A DNA stretch of 64,000 nt from Streptomyces mirabilis (lineage in GTDB: Bacteria > Actinomycetota > Actinomycetes > Streptomycetales > Streptomycetaceae): contig NZ_JBCJKP010000001.1 in NCBI RefSeq assembly GCF_039503195.1, positions 2,356,001-2,420,000 on the forward strand. The letters run 5' to 3'. The translations under genes and the position numbers were made by a program. Shown here in pieces: positions 15,966-23,981 of this stretch (within the stretch, counting starts at the first letter, position 1; the number at the start of each line of letters is the position of its first letter). The notes beneath the pieces are model-generated. The model was not told where the DNA came from and ran no database searches. It saw only the letters and a program-made list of their open reading frames with translations.

Positions 15966-17177
15966 TCACGGGTTGCGATCGGGCAGACGGCCTGTGAGCA
16001 GGAACGCGACGCTCCGCTCGGTCTCCGTCCAGGCCCTTGTGTCGAGTTCGACAGACTGAATGAGGGCGCATTCGACCTGATATCCGTGCTCGCTGAGATC
16101 ACGGCCCACGAGTTCGGCCGCGTCACGGGTCGCCGCGTGCGTCACGATGCGCTGCGGACGGCGGTCGGCGACGGCCGAGACGACCTGCACTCCCCCGCCG
16201 CCGACACGTACGACATCGGGTTCGGGGAGGTTCTCCAGGACGTGCGGCGCGGTGCCGTGCACGATCTGCATCTGGACGCCGTAGCGGCGCGCGGAGTCCT
16301 CGGTGCGGGCGCAGGAACCGGGGTTGCGGTCGACGGCGATGACCGCCGCGCCGGTGCGCGCCGCCTCGGTGGCGAAGGCGCCGCTGCCGGAGCCGATGTC
16401 CCACACGAGGTCTCCGACGCGCGGGCCCAGCCGGGCGAGTTGGGCGGCGCGCAGCAGATCCGTTTCGCCTTCGCCCAGAGCGCCGCCGTACGCCTGGGCG
16501 GGCAGCGCCCAGCCGCGCGGTCCGGTGCCCGGGTCGCGTCCGGCGATCCAGCCGCCGTCCTCCGCCGCGGCCACGAAACCGCCGATGACGATGACGACGT
16601 TGGGGTCGCGCCAGGTGTGGTCGGCGGCCTTGTCGGAGGTGAGGATGGTGACCCGCTCGCTCGCGGTGCCGAGCTCCTCGCAGATGACGAAGGTGCGGTG
16701 GACGCCTTCGAGGAGCAGGCCGAGTTCGGCGGGGCCGGCGCCGGGCGAGGTGAGAACGGCGACCTTGGTGTGGGCGCGGCAGACGTTCACCGCGCGGCGC
16801 AGGGTGCGACGGTGTGCCACGACCACCTGCGCGTCGTCCCAGGGCATGCCGGCGCGGGCGAAGGCGGCGGCGACCGAGGAGACGGCGGGCACGACTTCGA
16901 TCTCCAGGCCGAACTCGGGGGCACGCAGGGTGCGTACGACTCCGAAGAAGCCGGGGTCGCCGTCGGCGAGGACGACGGCGCTGCCGCGGTGGCCCGCGAT
17001 GCGGCGGGCGGCGAGGGAGACGCTGCCGAGGCGGATGCGTTCGGCGGCCCGGGGTACCTCGGGGAGCGCCAGGTGATGCGCCGCTCCGGCCACCAGGGTG
17101 GCCGCGCCGAGGGCGGAGCGCGCCGCGGCGGTCAAGGGCGAGCCGTCCCAGCCGATCACCGTGACCCGGTCGGCCAT
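15966..17177 (-). CDS. cobL: precorrin-6Y C5,15-methyltransferase (decarboxylating)
   Basis: 403 residues in two halves. Residues 1-~205 are a CbiE-type tetrapyrrole methylase (VTVIGWDGSPL, ADGDPGFFG, VPAVSSVAAAFARAG); residues ~225-403 are a CbiT-type Rossmann methylase/decarboxylase with SAM loop DIGSGSGAFATEAA. The fused enzyme methylates C5 and C15 and decarboxylates the acetate side chain at ring C in the aerobic cobalamin pathway. Start ATG 17177 (MADRVTVIG). Same strand as the other cobalamin genes but separated by gaps over 300 bp, so probably separate transcripts. Confidence 0.92.
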   Translation of the reverse strand: MADRVTVIGWDGSPLTAAARSALGAATLVAGAAHHLALPEVPRAAERIRLGSVSLAARRIAGHRGSAVVLADGDPGFFGVVRTLRAPEFGLEIEVVPAVSSVAAAFARAGMPWDDAQVVVAHRRTLRRAVNVCRAHTKVAVLTSPGAGPAELGLLLEGVHRTFVICEELGTASERVTILTSDKAADHTWRDPNVVIVIGGFVAAAEDGGWIAGRDPGTGPRGWALPAQAYGGALGEGETDLLRAAQLARLGPRVGDLVWDIGSGSGAFATEAARTGAAVIAVDRNPGSCARTEDSARRYGVQMQIVHGTAPHVLENLPEPDVVRVGGGGVQVVSAVADRRPQRIVTHAATRDAAELVGRDLSEHGYQVECALIQSVELDTRAWTETERSVAFLLTGRLPDRNP

Positions 17178-17352
17178 CGTCGTCAGTCTCCAGAAGGTTT
17201 TCGCAGGTCGTCGGTGGGCAGCCCGCGGGCGGGCTCCGTGAGGGTATCTGGTGTTGCTGGGTGCGGGCGCACAGGTCGCTGCCGGGTGGGAGCGGATCTT
17301 CGGATCGCGCCGCGGGACGTCCCCCGGATTCGGCGCGGGGGATCCCGCCGGT

Positions 17353-17991
17353 TCAGTTCCAGTCGGAGAACGACGTGAAACCACCCGTGTCGGCGAGCTG
17401 GTCGCCGACTCCGTCGAGGTCCTCCGGGAGGAGGCTCCAGACGATGAAGTCGGTGCGCAGGTCCACCCAGCGGCCGTCCTCGGTGCGGGTGTGCGCTATA
17501 CAGGCGTTGCGCAGGACCCCCTCGCTGATGCAGCCGATCTTCTGGGCGACCTGCTGGGAGGCGGTGTTGTCGGCCGCCGTGCGCAGTTCGATGCGCTCGA
17601 ACTTCTGGTCGCGGAAGAGCCACTGGGCGGTGGCGAGCGCCGCCTCGGAGGCGTAGCCCTCGCCGCGGGCCCAGGGGGCGATGACGTACGACAGTTCGGT
17701 GGAGCGCACATGCCAGTTGGTCTTGGCGAGTTGCACGATGCCGACCAGGCGCTGGGTGAGGAACTCGGTGACGGCGAGGTCGAGTCCCCGGCCCGCCGTG
17801 CGTTCGGTGGGCGCGTACTCGGTGATCCAGGTGCGGGCCGCGTCCTCGGTGTAGGGCTGGGGCACGTCGGTCCAGGCCCCGACCTGCTCGTCGTTCATCA
17901 TCGCGGCCAGGGAGGGAACGTCGTCCTCGTCGAGCGCACGCAGGACCAACCGCTCCGTGCTGATGGAGATGTCGGGGAAGGTGCTGGTCAT
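17353..17991 (-). CDS. GNAT acetyltransferase, RimJ/RimL type
   Basis: 212 residues. The N-terminal TERLVLRALDEDDVPSL, YVIAPWARGEGYASEA (CoA pyrophosphate loop) and AADNTASQQVAQKIGC (C-terminal motif) are those of the ribosomal-protein N-acetyltransferase branch. Such proteins acetylate protein N-termini or small amines; the substrate is not predictable. Stands alone between cobL and metQ. Confidence 0.85.
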   Translation of the reverse strand: MTSTFPDISISTERLVLRALDEDDVPSLAAMMNDEQVGAWTDVPQPYTEDAARTWITEYAPTERTAGRGLDLAVTEFLTQRLVGIVQLAKTNWHVRSTELSYVIAPWARGEGYASEAALATAQWLFRDQKFERIELRTAADNTASQQVAQKIGCISEGVLRNACIAHTRTEDGRWVDLRTDFIVWSLLPEDLDGVGDQLADTGGFTSFSDWN

Positions 17992-18084
17992 GCGCCGCTC
18001 CGTAACCGTCGGGACGTCGGGCCCCCGGATCCTTCGGGCCCGCTGAACTGCCCAGCATGCAGCATGAGGCCACCGAACTGCACC

Positions 18085-18119
18085 ACGGGGTCCACTCCGA
18101 GTGATGGAGTGGACCCCGT
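18085..18119 (-). terminator. intrinsic terminator of the met operon
   Basis: A perfect 14-bp stem (acggggtccactcc / ggagtggaccccgt) with a 7-nt loop, 36 bp downstream of the metQ stop. Confidence 0.85.
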
Positions 18120-18154
18120 ACGGTGACCCGACCCGAACGACGGGATGACCGGAA

Positions 18155-18985
18155 CTAGAACGACGGGATGACCGAACCGGCGTACTTGTCCTCGATGAAC
18201 TTCTTGACCTCCGGCGAGGTCAGGAGCTTGGCGAGCTTCTTCACCCGCGGATCGCTCTCGTTGCCCTTCTTGACGGCGAGGAAGTTGCCGTAGGGGTTGT
18301 TCGTCGCGGACTCCAGGAAGAGCGCGTCCTTGGCCGGCTTGAGGCCGGACGAGATGGCGTAGTTGCCGTTGATCACCGCGGCGTCGACGTCGTCCAGGGA
18401 GCGCGGGGTCTGAGCCGCCTCCAGCTCCTTGAACTTGAGGTTCTTCGGGTTCTTCGCGATGTCCTGGGTGGTCGCGCTGTTGCCCGCGCCGTCCTTGAGC
18501 GTGATGAGTCCCTTGGAGGCGAGCAGCTTGAGCGCCCGTGCCTCGTTGACCGTGTCGTTCGGGACGGCGACCGTCGCACCGCTCTTGAGCTCGTCGGTCT
18601 TCTTGATCTTGTGGGAGTAGAGACCGAGCGGTTCCAGGTGGACCGTGACGACGGGCACGATGTGGGTGCCGTTCTTCTTGTTGAAGTCGTCGAGGTACGG
18701 CTGGTTCTGGAAGTAGTTGGCGCCGACGGACCCGTCCTCGGTCGCCGTGTTCGGCGTGACGTAGTCCGTGAACTCCTTGACCTGCAGGTCGAGGCCGGCC
18801 TTCTTCGCCAGGTTGTCCTTGATGTAGTCGAGGATCTCGGCGTGCGGGGTGGGGCTCGCGGCCACGACCAGCGGACCGCTGGTGTCGGAGGCGCTGCTGC
18901 TCTTGTCCGAGCCGCAGGCGGAGAGGCCGAGGGTGAGGGCTCCGGCGGCGAGGACTGCGGTGGTGATCTTTGCGGTGTTACGCAC
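18155..18985 (-). CDS. metQ: methionine ABC transporter substrate-binding lipoprotein
   Basis: 276 residues of the NLPA/MetQ family. A lipoprotein signal (RNTAKITTAVLAAGALTLG) ends in the lipobox LSAC, placing the lipidated Cys near residue 24, followed by a Ser-rich tether. The mature part has the family start LVVAASPTPHAEILDYI and DGSVGANYFQNQPYLDDF. It should capture D/L-methionine outside the cell and pass it to MetI. Third gene of metNIQ, followed by a terminator at 18085. Confidence 0.93.
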   Translation of the reverse strand: MRNTAKITTAVLAAGALTLGLSACGSDKSSSASDTSGPLVVAASPTPHAEILDYIKDNLAKKAGLDLQVKEFTDYVTPNTATEDGSVGANYFQNQPYLDDFNKKNGTHIVPVVTVHLEPLGLYSHKIKKTDELKSGATVAVPNDTVNEARALKLLASKGLITLKDGAGNSATTQDIAKNPKNLKFKELEAAQTPRSLDDVDAAVINGNYAISSGLKPAKDALFLESATNNPYGNFLAVKKGNESDPRVKKLAKLLTSPEVKKFIEDKYAGSVIPSF

Positions 18986-19084
18986 GAAAAGTGCCTTTCC
19001 TTAAGGGTGGAGCGACCCCGTGGTGGGTGGTCACGGGGAATCTGCGGGTGGGGTAAGAGAACCGGAGGGGGTGTTCGGGCGGTC

Positions 19085-19822
19085 TCAGGCGACGTTGCCG
19101 ACCTCCGCGGTGGCGGGCTCCTTGGCCTTCAGCAGCCGCAGCTTCGGGGTGGCGCCGGAGTGGCCGCCGCGCCGGTGCAGGGTGCGGGCCGCGTAGTCGC
19201 CGGCGAACTGGATGAGGGAGATGACGACCGCGAGGATCGCCACGGTGATCCACATGAGTCCGGTCTCGAAACGCTGGTAGCCGTAGCGGATGGCGATGTC
19301 GCCGAGGCCGCCGGCGCCGACGGTGCCGGCCATCGCGGAGTAGCCGATGAGAGCGACGATCGTGGTGGTCGCGGAGGAGATCAGCGACGGCAGCGACTCC
19401 GGTACGAGCACCTTGCGCACGACGGTCCAGGTGTTGCCGCCCATCGACTGCACGGCCTCGACGAGACCGCCGTCCACTTCGCGGACCGCCGTCTCGACCA
19501 GGCGCGCGAAGAAGGGGATCGCGCCGACGGCGAGCGGCACGATCGCCGCCTCGCGTCCGATGGTCGTTCCCGTGATCGTGCGCGTGAAGTTCATCAGCGC
19601 GACCATCAGGATGATGAACGGCAGCGAGCGGGCGATGTTCACGACCTGCCCGATGACCTTGTTCACGACGACGTTCTGCAGGAGTCCGCCGCGGTCGGTC
19701 AGGACGAGCAGAACGCCGAGCGGCAGACCGCCTACGATCGCGATCAGCGTGGACCAGCCGACCATGTAGAGCGTGTCCCAACACGCCTGGGACAGCAGGG
19801 GCTGCATCTCCGACCAGGTCAC
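19085..19822 (-). CDS. metI: methionine ABC transporter permease
   Basis: 245 residues with five to six transmembrane helices and the EAA loop AVQSMGGNTWTVVRKVLVPES that contacts the ATPase. This is the MetI-like BPD permease. Its start overlaps the metN stop by four bases (translational coupling), and metQ follows 99 bp downstream. Confidence 0.93.
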   Translation of the reverse strand: MTWSEMQPLLSQACWDTLYMVGWSTLIAIVGGLPLGVLLVLTDRGGLLQNVVVNKVIGQVVNIARSLPFIILMVALMNFTRTITGTTIGREAAIVPLAVGAIPFFARLVETAVREVDGGLVEAVQSMGGNTWTVVRKVLVPESLPSLISSATTTIVALIGYSAMAGTVGAGGLGDIAIRYGYQRFETGLMWITVAILAVVISLIQFAGDYAARTLHRRGGHSGATPKLRLLKAKEPATAEVGNVA

Positions 19823-20853
19823 TTGGCACCGTCCGTCGCGAGCACGGGCTGCTGGCCCTGGATGTCGATCTGCAGGCCCTGCTCGCGCAGGAATCCGATC
19901 GGCACGACGTTCTCCTCGTAGCGTCCGGGCAGTTCGATGCGCATCCGGCCGACCTGCTTGCCGGCGACGGTGTCCATCGCGGCGCCGAGGATCGAGATGT
20001 CGATGTTGTACGTGCGCGAGAGCTGCGAGATGACGGGCTGGGTCGCGGCCTCGCCGTGGAAGGTGACGTCGATGACGGTGCGGTCGTCGCCTGACGGCTC
20101 GCCACTCACCGGGAAGAGCGCCCCGGCGAGTTCGGAGCCGGGGGTCGCGAGCAGTTCGCTGACGGTGCCGGACTCGACGATGCGGCCCCTCTCCATGAGC
20201 GCGGCCGAGTCGCAGATCGTCTTGACGACGTCCATCTCGTGGGTGATGAGCAGGACGGTCAGGCCCAGCTGCCGGTTCAGGTCGCGCAGCAGTTGGAGGA
20301 TGGAGCGGGTGGTCTCGGGGTCGAGGGCGCTGGTGGCCTCGTCGGAGAGCAGCACCTTGGGGTCGCCGGCCAGGGCGCGGGCGATGCCGACGCGCTGCTT
20401 CTGGCCGCCGGAGAGCTGGGCCGGGTAGACCTTGGCCTTGTCGGAGAGACCGACCAGGTCGAGCAGCCCGAGCGCCTTGGAGGATCGTTCCTTCCCCGAC
20501 AGGCCAAGGATTTCGAGCGGCAGCTCGACGTTGTCCTGGACGGTGCGCGAGGACAGCAGGTTGAAGTGCTGGAAGACCATGCCGATACGACTGCGCGCCC
20601 GGCGGAGCTCCTTGCCCGCGCGCGGGCCGCGGCCGGCGAGCGCGGTGAGGTCCTGTCCGGCGACGGTGACCGTGCCGGCGGTGGGACGCTCCAGGAGGTT
20701 GACGCAGCGGATGAGGGAGGACTTGCCGGCGCCGGACTGGCCGATGACGCCGTACACCTCGCCTTCGCGAACGTGCAGATCGACGCCGTCGAGGGCGGTC
20801 ACTTCACGGCCGCGCGAGCGGTAGACCTTGGTGAGGCCCGTTGTCGTGATCAC
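19819..20853 (-). CDS. metN: methionine ABC transporter ATP-binding protein
   Basis: 344 residues. The ABC ATPase domain has Walker A GQSGAGKSS, Q-loop, signature LSGGQKQRVGIARAL, and Walker B VLLSDEATSALD. The C-terminal ~80 residues are a NIL domain, which in MetN binds methionine and shuts off transport when cytoplasmic methionine is high. It begins with GTG at 20853, without a strong Shine-Dalgarno sequence. A 374-bp leader region upstream contains a Cys/Met-rich small reading frame (21068-21154). Confidence 0.94.
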   Translation of the reverse strand: MITTTGLTKVYRSRGREVTALDGVDLHVREGEVYGVIGQSGAGKSSLIRCVNLLERPTAGTVTVAGQDLTALAGRGPRAGKELRRARSRIGMVFQHFNLLSSRTVQDNVELPLEILGLSGKERSSKALGLLDLVGLSDKAKVYPAQLSGGQKQRVGIARALAGDPKVLLSDEATSALDPETTRSILQLLRDLNRQLGLTVLLITHEMDVVKTICDSAALMERGRIVESGTVSELLATPGSELAGALFPVSGEPSGDDRTVIDVTFHGEAATQPVISQLSRTYNIDISILGAAMDTVAGKQVGRMRIELPGRYEENVVPIGFLREQGLQIDIQGQQPVLATDGAK

Positions 20854-21023
20854 TGGGGGTTTCCGTCACTGTCGAGTGCGGGGCGCGGGTGTGCGCCGGC
20901 ACGGGTGCATTCGGTCGGGAACGCGACACGGTTCTCGCGGTGGCGATGGAACCGGATGAATCCGGGGAGAACATGCGCGCGGGGCGGCGCCGCTCACGTA
21001 CGGGGTACGGACAGGGCGCGGCG

Positions 21024-21045
21024 GTCTCGCTTCGGGGCGCGAGAC
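21024..21045 (-). promoter_or_regulatory. GC hairpin between leader peptide and metN
   Basis: A perfect 7-bp stem (gtctcgc / gcgagac, 8-nt loop) 22 bp after the leader-peptide stop. A candidate attenuator or anti-attenuator arm; alternative pairings were not computed. Confidence 0.35.
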
Positions 21046-21067
21046 GGGGCGGTGGTGCGGGGGCCCT

Positions 21068-21154
21068 CTAGAAGGCGCACATTCGACACATACAACGAGC
21101 ACCGGGCGTCATGGTCGCCTCGGTCGCAAGGATGCGGCTGCTCGTCGTGGTCAT
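21068..21154 (-). CDS. candidate Cys/Met leader peptide (28 aa) of metNIQ
   Basis: A short frame, ATG at 21154 to TAG at 21068. It starts MTTTSSRILATE and ends RCMCRMCAF: three Cys and two Met codons in the last eight residues, immediately before the stop. The Cys codons are TGT, TGT, TGC, with GCT, CGT and CGA beside them, which are rare in such GC-rich genes, as expected where ribosome stalling is wanted. It lies 214 bp ahead of metN, whose product imports methionine. An internal ATG (21112) could be the real start. Inferred, not demonstrated; no Shine-Dalgarno is obvious. Confidence 0.5.
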   Translation of the reverse strand: MTTTSSRILATEATMTPGARCMCRMCAF

Positions 21155-21191
21155 GGGATCAAGTAAAGCAGACGTACAGGCGGGACCCAGA

Positions 21192-21218
21192 ACCGCTGTC
21201 CGCATTGCGGACAGCGGT
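21192..21218 (-). terminator. intrinsic terminator of HAD phosphatase gene
   Basis: A perfect 12-bp stem (accgctgtccgc / gcggacagcggt) with a 3-nt loop, 9 bp after the leftward HAD stop. It separates that transcript from the met leader, though a role as an operator near the met promoter is not excluded. Confidence 0.7.
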
Positions 21219-21227
21219 GGACACCTC

Positions 21228-21875
21228 TCAGCCGCGGGTGGAGATCTCCACTCCCCCGTCGGTGACCCGTACGGACAGGGCCGAGAGGTCCTGCACCACG
21301 AGGTCCGCCTCCAGCTCGGACGCCTCGTGGGTTGTGGCCAACGCCACGGTGGTCATCCCGGCGGCGCGGCCTGCCTGCAGGCCCGCCGGGGCGTCCTCGA
21401 AGACGACGCAGCGGGCCGGGTCGACGCCCAGTTCACGGGCGGCGAGGAGGTAGGGCTCGGGGTCGGGCTTGCCACGGGTGATGTCGTCGGCGGAGATCAG
21501 CGTCTTGGGCCGGACACCGACCTCGGCGAGCCGGGCCTCGGCCAGTCGCCGGGTGGCGGAGGTGACGACGGCCCAGCGGTCGGCCGGCAGCGAGTCGAGG
21601 AACGCCGCGGTGCCGGGGAGCAGGACGACGCCGCCGGGGACGTCCTCGACCTCCAGCAGTTCGATGCGCGCGAGCGCCTCGGGGACGAGGTCGGCGGGCA
21701 GCAGGTCGGCGGCTATCTCGGCGGCGGGGCGGCCGTGCAGTTCGATCCGGGCGAAGTCCTCCGCGGTGATCCCGTACTCGCGCGCCCATCGTGTCCAGCA
21801 CCGGTTCACCGACTCGAGAGACGAGACGAGCGTCCCGTCGTTGTCGAACAGCAGGGCATCAGCGTGGATCTTCAT
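21228..21875 (-). CDS. HAD-family sugar phosphatase / phosphoglucomutase-like
   Basis: 215 residues of HAD subfamily IA. Motif I is ALLFDNDGTLVSS, with Asn replacing the more usual Met/Leu between the two Asps; motif II is the Thr/Ser in VVTSATR; motif III/IV is GKPDPEPYLLAARELGV...VVFEDAPAGLQAGRAAG. The cap domain sits between motifs I and II. Relatives hydrolyse small sugar phosphates such as 2-deoxyglucose-6-phosphate or glycerol phosphates. Start ATG 21875 (MKIHADALLF). Confidence 0.88.
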   Translation of the reverse strand: MKIHADALLFDNDGTLVSSLESVNRCWTRWAREYGITAEDFARIELHGRPAAEIAADLLPADLVPEALARIELLEVEDVPGGVVLLPGTAAFLDSLPADRWAVVTSATRRLAEARLAEVGVRPKTLISADDITRGKPDPEPYLLAARELGVDPARCVVFEDAPAGLQAGRAAGMTTVALATTHEASELEADLVVQDLSALSVRVTDGGVEISTRG

Positions 21876-21944
21876 GCGCTCGACCCTACGGGGCAGCCCG
21901 GGGGCGAGGGCATCGGGCCTTTTGGCCCGTAATAGGGTCACGGC

Positions 21945-22304
21945 ATGCTTGATGCCCTGACGGTCGCGACCGCCGTCGCCGCGCTCGCGCTCGCCGCCTG
22001 GTGCGGCTGGGCCGCCTACCGTGATCAGCCCACCAAGGACTGGCACTTCATCGGCATGGCCGTGGTGACCCTGCTCGCCGTGATCCAGCTGGTGGTCGGA
22101 ATCGTCCAGCTGGCGCGTGGCGAGAAGCCCGACCAGGGCACGACGATCTTCGTGGCGTATCTGCTCGGTGCCTTCGCGTGCATTCCGGCCGCGGGCTTCA
22201 TGTCGCTGGCGGAGCGCACCCGCTGGGGATCGATCACGGTGGCGGCCGGCGGTGTCGTCCTCGCCGTACTGGAGGTGCGGCTCTATGACATCTGGGGAGG
22301 CTGA
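21945..22304 (+). CDS. four-helix membrane protein (119 aa)
   Basis: Starts MLDALTVATAVAALALAAWCGW. Four hydrophobic segments fall at about residues 4-24, 35-56, 67-86 and 95-113, with short loops. It has no enzymatic motif. Its stop lies one base before the next ATG, and the following gene is also a small membrane protein with a strong ribosome site inside this gene's end, so the two are one operon and probably one complex. Function unknown. Confidence 0.8.
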   Translation: MLDALTVATAVAALALAAWCGWAAYRDQPTKDWHFIGMAVVTLLAVIQLVVGIVQLARGEKPDQGTTIFVAYLLGAFACIPAAGFMSLAERTRWGSITVAAGGVVLAVLEVRLYDIWGG

Positions 22305-22305
22305 G

Positions 22306-22788
22306 ATGACGGCCACGGAGGAGAACGGGACCGCGCCGCAGGAGAATCAGGAGGGCCGGGAGAGTCGGGCGATTCCGGAGAAGAAGCGCACCCGGCTGAT
22401 CAGCGGCCCCGGCATGCTGCTGCTCTGGCTGTACGGCGTGATGGTCGTCGGCGCCGTGTCGCGCTCCGCCGTCCAGATCTCGACGGAGTTCGACAAGGCC
22501 CCGCTCGCCTACTCGTTGTCGGCGGTCGCGGGCCTCGTCTACGGCTTCATCACGTACTCACTCGTGCGCGGCGGCGAAACGGCCCGCAGGGCGGCGCTGG
22601 TGTGCTGCGCCGCCGAGCTCGTGGGCGTGTTGACCGTCGGGACCTGGACACTGGTCGAGCCGTCCGCCTTCCCCGACGCCACCGTGTGGTCGGACTACGG
22701 GATCGGCTATCTGTTCATCCCGGTGCTGCTGCCGCTGTCGGCCATGTACTGGTTGCGCAAGGCGCGTACGGCCGACCGGTCGGCATAG
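22306..22788 (+). CDS. membrane protein, partner of upstream gene (160 aa)
   Basis: A polar Glu/Asn/Gln-rich N-terminus of ~30 residues (MTATEENGTAPQENQ) is followed by four hydrophobic helices and a basic C-terminus (YWLRKARTADRSA). GGGGAGG lies six bases before the ATG, overlapping the end of the upstream gene. The pattern is typical of actinobacterial integral membrane proteins of unknown function. Confidence 0.8.
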   Translation: MTATEENGTAPQENQEGRESRAIPEKKRTRLISGPGMLLLWLYGVMVVGAVSRSAVQISTEFDKAPLAYSLSAVAGLVYGFITYSLVRGGETARRAALVCCAAELVGVLTVGTWTLVEPSAFPDATVWSDYGIGYLFIPVLLPLSAMYWLRKARTADRSA

Positions 22789-22850
22789 CTCGGGCCGTAG
22801 CCCTACCTCGGGCCCGCAGCCGTGGCTCGGGCCCGGAACACGGGCGCTCG

Positions 22851-23354
22851 TCAGGCGCTGGTCACGAACGCGCCCGTGTGGGCGCCCTTCTGCAGGGTCA
22901 CCAGGGTGAGCCGCTCGTCGACGCGCTCCGTGGAGACCTGCGCGTAGCCGTGCTTGCGGTACATCCGCAGATTGCGGTCGCTGCGGTGGCCGGTGAAGAG
23001 CTGGAAGGACTTGGCCGCGCCGTCCGTCGCGAGCTTGGCCTCGATCGCGGCGAGCAGCCGCCCGCCCAGGCCGTGGCGCTGCATACGCGGATGGACGATG
23101 AGCTTGTTGATGCGCGCCGTGCCGTCCGGGTCCACGGCTCCGCGGACCGAGGCCACCACTTCTTCGCCCAGTCTGGCCACCAGGACCGTACCGTCCGTCA
23201 ACTCCGCCCTGAGGGAGTCGAGCGGCTGCGTGAGCGGCTCGATGCCGTAGTCCCCGTACAGCTCGGCCTCGCTCTGGTAGCAGAGGTACTGCAGCTTGAG
23301 GATCTGCTCTGCGTCCTGCTCGGTCGCCGCCGAGATGGTCACGCTCATGCCCAT
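22851..23354 (-). CDS. GNAT acetyltransferase
   Basis: 167 residues. GNAT core: VASVRGAVDPDGTARINKLIV (beta4), VHPRMQRHGLGGRLLAAIE (CoA loop, Q/R-x-x-G-x-G/A form), and YRKHGYAQVSTE (C-terminal). The ATG at 23354 (MGMSVTISAATEQDAEQI) is preferred for the GGGAGG nine bases upstream. Substrate unknown. It lies just downstream of the sigma-factor gene and may share its transcript. Confidence 0.83.
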   Translation of the reverse strand: MGMSVTISAATEQDAEQILKLQYLCYQSEAELYGDYGIEPLTQPLDSLRAELTDGTVLVARLGEEVVASVRGAVDPDGTARINKLIVHPRMQRHGLGGRLLAAIEAKLATDGAAKSFQLFTGHRSDRNLRMYRKHGYAQVSTERVDERLTLVTLQKGAHTGAFVTSA

Positions 23355-23400
23355 GTGTGCATGCCTCCCGCTCACCTGTTCCACCGGTCGTCCCCCACTC

Positions 23401-23907
23401 CTATCCCCGTGGTGCGTGGGCCGCAACCACCGGAGAGAGCAATCGACGCAGACATCCCAGGCATCTGGAACGTTCCGGACCCAGACTGCCCTGTGAGATA
23501 CCCAACTCGCCTGCGATCTCCCGATAGGTGAGGTCCTTCGGGGAGAGCAGTGCCGCCATCAGACCGGGGCAGCGGCCCGGCAGCCGCCGGACCGCGTCGT
23601 GCAGGGCGCGCCGGCTGTCTGCGGTCATCACCTGCTGTTCGGGGTCCGGCCCGCTCTCGTCGGCGGGTTCGCGGACGTACGGCCGTTCGTACCGGGCCGT
23701 ACGGCGGGTGCGGCGGACCTCGGAGCGCACGGCGCGGCGCAACCAGCCCTGCGGGTCGACGGGCGGCCCGTCCGAGTCGAGGCGCTCCAGCAGGCGCAGC
23801 CAGACGGCCTGTTCGAGGTCGCTCGGTTCGGTCCCGGACGCAAAGCCTTCCGCCGAGGCCTCGGCGGCGAGCAGCGGACGCAGGGTGGAAACCATCTCGT
23901 GGGTCAT
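23401..23907 (-). CDS. ECF-like RNA polymerase sigma factor
   Basis: 168 residues. The first half has a degenerate region 2 (PSDLEQAVWLRLLERLDSDGPPVDPQGWLRRAVRSEVRR); the second half has a clear region 4 helix-turn-helix (LTYREIAGELGISQGSLGPERSRCLGCLRRLL). No anti-sigma factor is adjacent. The promoter set it reads cannot be told. It is small for an ECF factor and region 2 is weak, so a sigma-like regulator is an alternative. Confidence 0.75.
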   Translation of the reverse strand: MTHEMVSTLRPLLAAEASAEGFASGTEPSDLEQAVWLRLLERLDSDGPPVDPQGWLRRAVRSEVRRTRRTARYERPYVREPADESGPDPEQQVMTADSRRALHDAVRRLPGRCPGLMAALLSPKDLTYREIAGELGISQGSLGPERSRCLGCLRRLLSPVVAAHAPRG

Positions 23908-23981
23908 ATGCGGCGGGACGCCGCCGACCCGGCACAGGGTTGCCGGGGCGGGGGACTGTCACCCCATCCGGGGTGAGTGGA

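Larger units (their letters stand above)
20854..21227 (-). promoter_or_regulatory. metNIQ leader region
   Basis: 374 bp between metN and the upstream phosphatase gene. In transcription order it holds a 12-bp hairpin (21192-21218, terminator of the upstream gene), a 28-codon Cys/Met-rich frame (21068-21154), a GC hairpin (21024-21045) and then ~170 bp to the metN start. No SAM-I or SAM-IV riboswitch core (cggcaaccctcc) is present. The layout suits translation-coupled attenuation. Confidence 0.5.

Noticed and set aside
20854..21227. SAM riboswitch before metN
   Set aside because: The SAM-I/SAM-IV core (cggcaaccctcc and partner stems) was not found on the minus strand; a covariance search would settle it.
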